Shown in pieces: positions 14,401 through 15,363 of a stretch of DNA of 15,363 nt. The stretch lies in assembly GCA_026770585.1 (NCBI GenBank), contig MU646997.1, forward strand, positions 133,333-148,695, read 5' to 3'. This DNA comes from Baffinella frigidus. Its lineage: Eukaryota > Cryptophyceae > Cryptomonadales > Baffinellaceae. Both the position numbers and the translations under genes were made by a program. Position 1 is the stretch's first letter, and each line of letters starts with the position of its first letter. The notes beneath the pieces were generated by a model. The model saw only the letters and a list, made by a program, of their open reading frames with translations, did not search any database and was not told the origin of the DNA.

Positions 14401-15142
14401 TTTCCCGTCTTTATAGTCGACTTTAGGTGCACGATGATTTCCGCTCCGAAGAGGCGTCCCTTCCCGACGTGTCAACTTTTCCACCCTGATGGTCAACTTT
14501 AGGTAGGGGGGCAATTTATTGGGTATTCGAATCGCCATATGTACCGCTCGAGGCTGGGGGTGTGACAATTTTCTGAATGTGTTTTTTATTTTTGTACCAG
14601 TCACGGGCGGGTTTGGTCACGTTTCTGCGTGATATCGCGCAGCAACGTGACCACACCCGGATACGTGTTTGAAAATTACTACACAACGCCCCACTTGTAA
14701 CTGAACATTGGTTTTAAAGGAGTCTCTTTTTGTGGTCTCGAGTGGCCTAACACCTTGGTTGACGTGTGTCTAACACCTTCCTTGGCGTGTCCAACAGCTT
14801 CTCTAGTGTGTCCAACACATCCCTTCGCCCGTGACAGGTAGACAAGATCCAGCCTCTGGATTTCGCGCCCCCGAGTGGCGCGCTCCTCTCGCCCGCCGGA
14901 GAGTACAACCTCCACCCTCGTAGTGTCTAACACCTCTTTTGGCCCGTGCAGGCGGACACGACATGATCATTATCGGTATCGTAAGTGTGTCCAACACCTT
15001 CTCTAGTGTGTCCAACACCTCCCTTGGTGTGTCTGACAAATCCCTTCGCCCGTGACAGGTGGACAAAATCCAGCAGCTTGATTTCGCGCCCCCGAGCGGC
15101 GCGCTCCTCTCGCCCGCCGGAGAGTACAACCTCCATCTCGGG
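4728..15142 (+). CDS. TOP6B: DNA topoisomerase VI-like subunit B (TOP6B), 3'-partial, 16 exons
   Basis: TOP6B is the ATPase subunit of the A2B2 type IIB topoisomerase complex; in plants it works with TOP6A in the nucleus and is needed for endoreduplication. The exons join in consistent phase: 4728-4832, 5117-5206, 5403-5522, 6226-6267, 7169-7231, 7516-7596, 8342-8431, 8724-8842, 9970-10054, 10838-10885, 11544-11623, 11889-11952, 13285-13358, 13868-13933, 14264-14324, 15059-15142, about 424 codons of the roughly 650-680 usual in plants. Visible in order: AEFFAENKHFAGF; N box RELVENSLDAAES; DNGCGM (DxGxG); SGTKYG; RGKFGLGSKM (nucleotide loop); LIWSKMSTGLP; MAVITPYA; SRRSENMPPPP; H2TH region with TSQKTLV and LARKMVDEFG; LSPAGEYN at the transducer start. 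The remaining C-terminus lies beyond the window. Introns contain many duplicated exon pieces. Archaeal-type relatives share the motifs, but the introns and plant-like blocks mark it as nuclear. Confidence 0.93.
5117..5206 (+). CDS. TOP6B: TOP6B exon, AEFFAENKHFAGF to IREL
   Basis: Encodes KTAAEFFAENKHFAGFES and PGKSLYTSIREL, the diagnostic eukaryotic TOP6B N-terminal block and the first half of the GHKL N box. Donor GT at 5207. The open frame extends back to ATG 5099, so the exon could start there. Confidence 0.92.
5403..5522 (+). CDS. TOP6B: TOP6B exon, N box VENSLDAAES
   Basis: Acceptor CGCAG (to 5402), 40 codons, donor GT 5523. The catalytic Glu and Mg-binding Asn of the ATPase N box are in RELVENSLDAAES, formed across the junction. 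The rest (LPEIHILLEEI) matches the family's following strand. Confidence 0.92.
5525..5625 (-). mobile_element. AAGTTGAC-family element, reverse orientation
   Basis: On + it reads CGCGATTTTGGGG...CAACGTTGACGGGTTTGTACCG...GTGTCAACTTGAGGATA, the reverse complement of the family pattern. It is closely repeated at 5937-6035. Confidence 0.7.
5639..5695 (+). pseudogene. Tail copy of the N-box exon (EEISHTAFRTMHG...)
   Basis: Nineteen codons repeat the end of the exon at 5403-5522 with four substitutions and keep the GT donor (5696). No acceptor or exon head is present. Confidence 0.8.
5739..5861. mobile_element. MITE-like element with perfect 30-bp terminal inverted repeats
   Basis: Arms 5739-5768 and 5832-5861 are exact reverse complements, with a 63-bp centre. 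Outside the arms an imperfect 20-bp direct repeat (5710-5729 and 5862-5881) may be a diverged duplication. The TCTAGCTCTGCCTGAG end recurs in part at 6932 and 10195. Confidence 0.9.
5937..6035 (-). mobile_element. AAGTTGAC-family element, reverse orientation
   Basis: TCTCGCGATTTTGGAAGG...AACGTTGACGGGTTTGTAC...GTGTCAACTTGAGGATAGTC closely matches the copy at 5525. Confidence 0.7.
6057..6077 (+). pseudogene. Head copy of TOP6B exon VDESLRK
   Basis: GTG GAT GAG AGT CTG CGC AAA resembles the start of the exon at 6226 (IDESLYK) and then passes directly into CCCTAAAC repeats. Confidence 0.5.
6076..6215 (+). repeat. Telomere-like CCCTAAA tract with variants
   Basis: Degenerate CCCTAAA/CCCTAGA/CCCCAAA units directly before the exon at 6226. 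Confidence 0.85.
6226..6267 (+). CDS. TOP6B: TOP6B small exon IDESLYKSGPSEGE, GC donor
   Basis: Acceptor GGCAG (6221-6225) and 14 codons that correspond to the plant block VDTELYDDYETEKA after the N-box exon. No GT follows; the best phase-0 end is GAG|GCACAC, a GC-AG intron. It sits between two telomere-like tracts. Confidence 0.6.
6271..6460 (+). repeat. Telomere-like tract, CCCCAAA-rich
   Basis: CCCTAAA, CCCCAAA and CCCTCAA units follow the exon at 6226-6267. Reverse frames give GVWGLGF repeats with no gene meaning. Confidence 0.85.
6461..6933 (+). other. Intron stretch with degenerate repeats, no exon seen
   Basis: Loose repeats of the type GTACGCTGA..GCGTTTCTG (6483, 6818, 6860 areas) and TTTCTGGTT(G/T)AG. 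No conserved TOP6B block or recognisable protein. Confidence 0.6.
6934..7058 (-). mobile_element. AAGTTGAC-family element bounded by CTCTGYCTCAGT inverted ends
   Basis: AGCTCTGTCTCAGT at the left and ACTGAGGCAGAGG at the right are inverted. Inside are the stem GGGCTCACCAATTTGGTGAGCCC, AAAGTTGACGAATTTGTACC, GTCAACG and GAATAGTC. It best shows the full element. Confidence 0.75.
7077..7160 (+). repeat. ATTTAAATCCATCGG tandem repeat
   Basis: Four degenerate 14-24-bp units of GATTTAAATCCATCG type lie right before the acceptor of the exon at 7169. A short reverse-orientation telomere motif (TTTAGGGTTTAGG) is at 7070-7082. Confidence 0.8.
7169..7231 (+). CDS. TOP6B: TOP6B linker exon AGAKDSKGK..., copy 1
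   Basis: CCCCGCAG acceptor, 21 codons, GT donor at 7232, phase 0-0. It is a diverged copy of the head of the exon at 7516 with intact splice sites, so it can be included without a frame change and would lengthen the Lys-rich linker before the ATPase G1 box, which is also long in plants. It may equally be skipped. Confidence 0.5.
7390..7416 (+). pseudogene. TOP6B linker exon head copy 2 (AGAKAPKSM)
   Basis: CTCAG acceptor plus nine codons matching the head of the exon at 7516, then divergent DNA starting GTGTGG. It is an upstream head copy. Confidence 0.7.
7516..7596 (+). CDS. TOP6B: TOP6B exon AGAKAPKGK...TFFRLT
   Basis: Acceptor CCGCAGCAG (two AGs three bases apart), 27 codons, donor GT 7597. 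TFFRLT joins the next exon's ITDNGCGM to give the strand leading to the DxGxG box, as YYKVTCKDNG does in plants. Confidence 0.88.
7609..7790 (+). repeat. CCCGAAA/CCAGAAA variant telomere-like array
   Basis: About 24 heptamers, mostly CCCGAAA and CCAGAAA, follow the donor of the exon at 7596. The array is locally homogeneous and distinct from the CCCTAAA arrays beyond 7795. Confidence 0.9.
7795..8060 (+). repeat. Telomere-like CCCTAAA array
   Basis: Degenerate to perfect CCCTAAA units, with short pieces like the exon head (AAGATCA..GACA, 7951-7965). Confidence 0.85.
8065..8115 (+). pseudogene. Head copy of DNGCGM exon
   Basis: Seventeen codons, ITDNGCGMRHEEIPKMF, repeat the start of the exon at 8342 and then end abruptly in CCTAAATCC telomere-like DNA. 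No AG precedes it. Confidence 0.85.
8116..8338 (+). repeat. Telomere-like CCCTAAA array
   Basis: The array lies between the head copy (8115) and the real exon (8342), with scattered AAGATCACAGAC fragments of the exon start (8233, 8260). Confidence 0.85.
8342..8431 (+). CDS. TOP6B: TOP6B exon with ATPase G1 box DNGCGM
   Basis: Acceptor ATCAG, 30 codons, donor GT 8432. Encodes ITDNGCGM (DxGxG, ATP binding), IPKMFG, and VLSGTKYGVRQ, all core GHKL/TOP6B motifs. Confidence 0.95.
8453..8706 (+). repeat. Telomere-like array with CTAATCC and CCTACAC variants
   Basis: Blocks of CCCTAAA, then CCCTAAT, then CCCTACA units, each locally uniform. Confidence 0.85.
8724..8842 (+). CDS. TOP6B: TOP6B exon with GKFGLG loop and LIWSKMSTG
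   Basis: Acceptor GAGCAG, 39 codons plus AG, donor GT 8843, phase 0 to 2. Encodes RGKFGLGSKM (glycine-rich nucleotide loop) and LIWSKMSTGLP, almost invariant in eukaryotic TOP6B. The next Arg is completed by G at 9970. Confidence 0.95.
8904..8990 (+). pseudogene. Copy 2 of the SKMSTG exon (internal deletion)
   Basis: GACAAGTTC joins directly to AAAGATGTCG, so the middle is missing; the tail to TCAG|GT is intact. Confidence 0.85.
9065..9150 (+). pseudogene. Copy 3 of the SKMSTG exon, GC donor
   Basis: VLIWSKMSTGLP through VSIV with AG|GC at the end. The reading frame is open. Confidence 0.85.
9224..9281 (+). pseudogene. Copy 4 of the SKMSTG exon (internal deletion)
   Basis: GTGCTC is fused to CTGATGCAGATCCGC, lacking WSKMSTG; the tail keeps TCAG|GT. 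Confidence 0.85.
9378..9458 (+). pseudogene. Copy 5 of the SKMSTG exon, GC donor
   Basis: VIWSKMSTGLPMQIRSS to VSIV with AG|GC at the end, open frame with some substitutions. Confidence 0.85.
9459..9886 (+). other. Intron stretch, no exon; one relic of the next exon
   Basis: A fragment GGACCTGCACTCCAACTCG (9705-9723) resembles the start of the exon at 9970 (DLHSNS). The duplicated GGAGTCTCCAGTGGAGTCT lies at 9584-9603. Nothing else was recognised. Confidence 0.55.
9887..9960 (+). repeat. Perfect telomere array, ten CCCTAAA heptamers
   Basis: Ten consecutive perfect CCCTAAA units plus CCCT, ending 9 bp before the exon at 9970 with GAACCACAG as the acceptor. Confidence 0.97.
9970..10054 (+). 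CDS. TOP6B: TOP6B exon LDLDLHSNSPNVHKH...KWRGSQ
   Basis: Phase 2 to 0: the first G completes Arg, followed by 28 codons, donor GT 10055. It corresponds to plant LDIDIHRNIPHIHLH and KWHGAE just before the IQVVIEGNW strand. Confidence 0.92.
10284..10340 (+). pseudogene. Tail copy 1 of the KWRGSQ exon (GC donor)
   Basis: SNVHTHDTQENVDKSRGSQ, open in frame, then CAG|GC. The Trp is replaced by Ser. Confidence 0.85.
10404..10475. mobile_element. Short hairpin element CCGGGTACGGGTA
   Basis: Perfect 13-bp arms at 10404-10416 and 10463-10475 around a 46-bp centre with CTACGG and CCGTAG blocks. Confidence 0.6.
10524..10555. repeat. 32-bp palindrome AAAGTCAACTTGCCCC / inverse
   Basis: The two 16-bp halves are inverted with one mismatch; the GTCAACTT core is shared with the AAGTTGAC element family. 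Confidence 0.85.
10570..10632 (+). pseudogene. Tail copy 2 of the KWRGSQ exon (GT donor)
   Basis: VHRHDTEDHIDTWRGFQ followed by GT (10633); more diverged than copy 1. Confidence 0.8.
10838..10885 (+). CDS. TOP6B: TOP6B exon IKVTIAGEFSKFKRYT
   Basis: Acceptor GTGCAG, 16 codons, donor GT 10886, phase 0-0. It matches plant IQVVIEGNWTTYRSKI, the end of the GHKL fold. No extra copies of this exon were seen. Confidence 0.9.
10886..11543 (+). repeat. Intron of CT microsatellite and GGCATTAGTAACGGTC repeats
   Basis: GGCATTAGTAACGGTCTGTC occurs at 11104, 11131 and 11153. Degenerate AATAACGGTCTCTCTC units span 11308-11360 and return at 11510-11540. A (CT)n/(TATC)n tract at about 11358-11495 feeds the polypyrimidine tract of the exon at 11544. 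The first 200 bp are AT-rich and unrecognised. Confidence 0.85.
11544..11623 (+). CDS. TOP6B: TOP6B exon VNYLREMAVITPYARF
   Basis: Acceptor CGCAG, 26 codons plus AA, donor GT 11624. MAVITPYA is a hallmark of eukaryotic TOP6B. Phase 2 is completed by G of the next exon to give Lys. Confidence 0.94.
11626..11885 (+). repeat. CCCTCCTAGA and CCCCAAA repeat tract
   Basis: A 10-bp unit (CCCTCCTAGA) at 11688-11760 is followed by CCCCAAA heptamers (11775-11870) running to the CCAG acceptor at 11885-11888. Confidence 0.88.
11889..11952 (+). CDS. TOP6B: TOP6B exon SFHIIHSRRSENMPPPPSKAK
   Basis: Acceptor ACCAG, phase 2 to 0, donor GT 11953. It corresponds to VTIRFTRRTDVMPPVPLETK in plants, at the end of the ATPase domain. 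Confidence 0.9.
11971..12112 (+). pseudogene. Short tail copies of the PPSKAK exon
   Basis: PPSKAK|GT at 11971-11988, EAK|GT at 12064-12072 and SKAK at 12101-12112 repeat the exon end; GTGATACACCC follows two of them as GTCATACCCCC follows the real donor. Confidence 0.7.
12325..12348 (+). pseudogene. Head copy of exon VHPASLD (copy 1)
   Basis: CCAG acceptor then VHPVSL-type codons; the match ends after about 20 nt. Confidence 0.6.
12365..12462. mobile_element. Hairpin element GGGTATTTTTGAATG
   Basis: Perfect 15-bp arms at 12365-12379 and 12448-12462 around 68 bp. Confidence 0.75.
12485..12610 (+). mobile_element. AAGTTGAC-family element
   Basis: Starts CTATCTCTGACTCGG, contains TTAAGTTGCCATTCTGGG, GGTACAAATCCGTCAACTTTGG and CTCACCACAGTGATGAG, and ends AAATAGACTG. 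Confidence 0.75.
12629..12664 (+). pseudogene. Head copy of exon VHPASLD (copy 2, with GT)
   Basis: ACAG acceptor, VHPKSLDSSATR, then GT at 12665: a potentially spliceable 36-nt phase 0-0 exon-like unit. Confidence 0.65.
12923..12941 (+). pseudogene. Head copy of exon VHPASLD (copy 3, poor)
   Basis: GCAG acceptor then VRPTSL-type codons; the most decayed of the set. Confidence 0.5.
13068..13120 (+). pseudogene. Head copy of exon VHPASLD (copy 4, long)
   Basis: CCAG acceptor then VHSASLDNSVMDNLINGT, 17-18 codons nearly identical to the exon at 13285, ending at GT (13121). It lacks SQKTLV. Confidence 0.85.
13132..13260 (+). mobile_element. AAGTTGAC-family element
   Basis: Starts TCTCTGCCTCAGTCG and ends AAATAGACTG; the internal blocks match the copy at 12485, with GGCAACTTTGG in place of GTCAACTTTGG. 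Confidence 0.75.
13285..13358 (+). CDS. TOP6B: TOP6B exon VHPASLD...LISGTSQKTLV
   Basis: Acceptor GTACAG, 24 codons plus CG, donor GT 13359. It matches plant HHPSSVDLLLIK and SDTSKKTLLQF, the start of the H2TH region. Phase 2 is completed by G at 13868 to give Arg. Confidence 0.92.
13429..13571 (+). pseudogene. Two tail copies of exon ...SQKTLV
   Basis: GKSQKTLV with CG|GTACC ends at 13454, and GTSQKTLV with CG|GTACC ends at 13571. Both repeat the last 26 nt and donor of the exon at 13285, each preceded by telomere-like DNA. Confidence 0.85.
13572..13770 (+). repeat. CCCGGAA/ACACGAAA variant telomere-like array
   Basis: Units CCCGGAA, CCCGAAA and ACACGAA predominate. Reverse frames read FRVSGFR repeats with no gene meaning. 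Confidence 0.88.
13783..13800 (+). pseudogene. Head copy of exon FLTAEL
   Basis: CCAG then G TTC CTG AAG ACG GCG, equal to the start of the exon at 13868 with one codon changed, then CCCTAAA repeats. Confidence 0.65.
13801..13867 (+). repeat. Telomere-like tract into acceptor
   Basis: CCCTAAA units decay to C-rich DNA and end in CCCCAACGCAG, the acceptor of the exon at 13868. Confidence 0.85.
13868..13933 (+). CDS. TOP6B: TOP6B H2TH exon FLTAELDGVD...KMVDEFG
   Basis: Phase 2 to 2, donor GT 13934. LARKMVDEFG matches the helix-two-turn-helix segment (AERLIGEMG in plants). Without splicing it would hit TGA at 13938. Confidence 0.92.
13937..14255 (+). repeat. CCCTACA then CCCTAAA telomere-like array
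   Basis: 13940-14050 is dominated by CCCTACA/CCCTGCA units, then CCCTAAA and CCCCAAA variants run to 14250, just before the next acceptor. Confidence 0.9.
14264..14324 (+). CDS. TOP6B: TOP6B exon QDFSYEMDVAALDISKIRRM
   Basis: Acceptor AAGCAG, phase 2 to 0, donor GT 14325. It corresponds to GPDFSPTMAVKSVTSQQMVR of plants. Confidence 0.88.
14325..14837 (+). other. Intron with direct repeats and a long palindrome
   Basis: GTGTCAACTTT...GT(C)GACTTTAGGT occurs at 14396-14430 and again, as ...GGTCAACTTTAGGT, at 14470-14503. A near-perfect 38-bp palindrome lies at 14615-14652. GTGTCCAACA minisatellite units begin at about 14756. No exon was seen. Confidence 0.65.
14615..14652. repeat. 38-bp near-perfect palindrome GGTCACGTT...AACGTGACC
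   Basis: Centred on GATATC, with few mismatches; GGGT/ACCC flanks extend the symmetry a little. Confidence 0.85.
14756..15052 (+). repeat. GTGTCCAACAC minisatellite in TOP6B intron
   Basis: Units of GTGTCCAACACCTTCTCTA type surround the exon copy at 14838. The core is the same as at 1489-1905 in KIN17. Confidence 0.85.
14838..14919 (+). pseudogene. Copy 1 of TOP6B exon ...LSPAGEYNLH
   Basis: Acceptor GACAG, then VDKIQPLDFAPPSG and ALLSPAGEYNLHP, possible GT donor at 14920. It is almost identical to the exon at 15059 but ends in the wrong phase (after one extra base) for the usual NL(R/H)LG ending, so the 15059 copy is preferred. It could be an alternative exon. Confidence 0.7.
15059..15142 (+). 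CDS. TOP6B: TOP6B exon VDKIQQLDFAPPSG...EYNLHLG
   Basis: Acceptor GACAG, 28 codons, donor GT 15143, phase 0-0. LSPAGEYNL(H)LG is the conserved start of the transducer domain (LSPAGEYNLRLG in plants). Later exons lie beyond the window. Confidence 0.93.
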
Positions 15143-15149
15143 GTTAATC

Positions 15150-15285
15150 TTAAACCCGAAACTCGAAACTCGAAACCCGAAACCTGTTTGTGTTTATAAC
15201 CTGTGTCCCTAAATCCGAACCCCGAAGCCTGGAACCCGAAGCCTGAAGCCTGAAGAGTGAACCCCGAAACCCGAAGCCTGAAGCC
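15150..15285 (+). repeat. CCCGAAA / AAGCCTG variant array
   Basis: CCCGAAA and CTCGAAA units, then GAAGCCTG units, in the intron after the exon at 15142. Confidence 0.85.
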
Positions 15286-15322
15286 TCCTCTCGCCCGCCG
15301 GAGAGTACAACCTCCACCCCTG
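15285..15322 (+). pseudogene. Tail copy of exon LLSPAGEYNLH
   Basis: CTCCTCTCGCCCGCCGG to CTCCACC repeats the exon end downstream of the intact copy; the donor region GGGGGTGTC is altered. Confidence 0.8.
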
Positions 15323-15363
15323 GGGGTGTCTAACCCCTAGTAAGTCCTTGGGGTTTGGGGGGG

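Noticed and set aside
14679-15136. - strand frames with VGHTREG repeats
   Set aside because: Antisense of the duplicated LSPAGEYN exons and the minisatellite.
1-15363. Chromosome end (true telomere)
   Set aside because: CCCTAAA arrays are short, interrupted, variant and lie between exons of ordinary genes, so they are interstitial.

Overview
The window is nuclear DNA of a eukaryote, most likely an alga or other photosynthetic protist. The reasons are spliceosomal genes with GT-AG introns, plant-type telomere heptamers (CCCTAAA) spread through the introns, and a TOP6B gene (subunit B of the topoisomerase VI-like complex). A prasinophyte green alga of the Cymbomonas/Pyramimonas kind would fit, but that is an impression only. 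Gene calls rest on recognising conserved family motifs from memory; no database search was run.

Layout. (1) Positions 1-2874, + strand: the last exons of a KIN17 homologue (nuclear DNA/RNA-binding protein), covering its C-terminal KOW/SH3-like part and ending at a TAG at 2872-2874. (2) 2875-4144: intergenic DNA with two related hairpin elements, a decayed copy of the KIN17 last exon and several short tandem repeats. (3) 4145-4609, - strand: a small four-finger C2H2 zinc-finger gene with one in-frame TAG inside the second finger. (4) 4610-4727: a compact divergent promoter region. (5) 4728-15142, + strand: the 5' part of TOP6B. Sixteen short exons with fully compatible splice phases encode the N-terminal tail, the GHKL ATPase domain (N box, DxGxG box, GKFGLG loop), the H2TH domain and the start of the transducer domain. 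The gene runs off the right edge. Only about 1.27 kb of 10.4 kb is exon.

The striking property is what fills the introns: (a) CCCTAAA telomere-like tracts and local variants (CCCGAAA, CCCCAAA, CCCTACA), nearly all C-rich on the sense strand and often running straight into the splice acceptor; (b) extra, partly decayed copies of neighbouring exon pieces. Copies of exon 5' ends with their acceptor lie upstream of the intact exon, and copies of exon 3' ends with their donor lie downstream of it; (c) short hairpin (MITE-like) elements, including a repeated AAGTTGAC/GTCAACTT family; (d) microsatellites and minisatellites. The pattern suggests introns that grow by tandem duplication across exon-intron junctions plus expansion of telomere-like arrays, leaving many decoy or potentially alternative exons.

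KIN17 and TOP6B are both chromatin/DNA-metabolism genes on the same strand, but nothing in the sequence shows that they are functionally coupled. The zinc-finger gene and TOP6B are head to head and may share a promoter.
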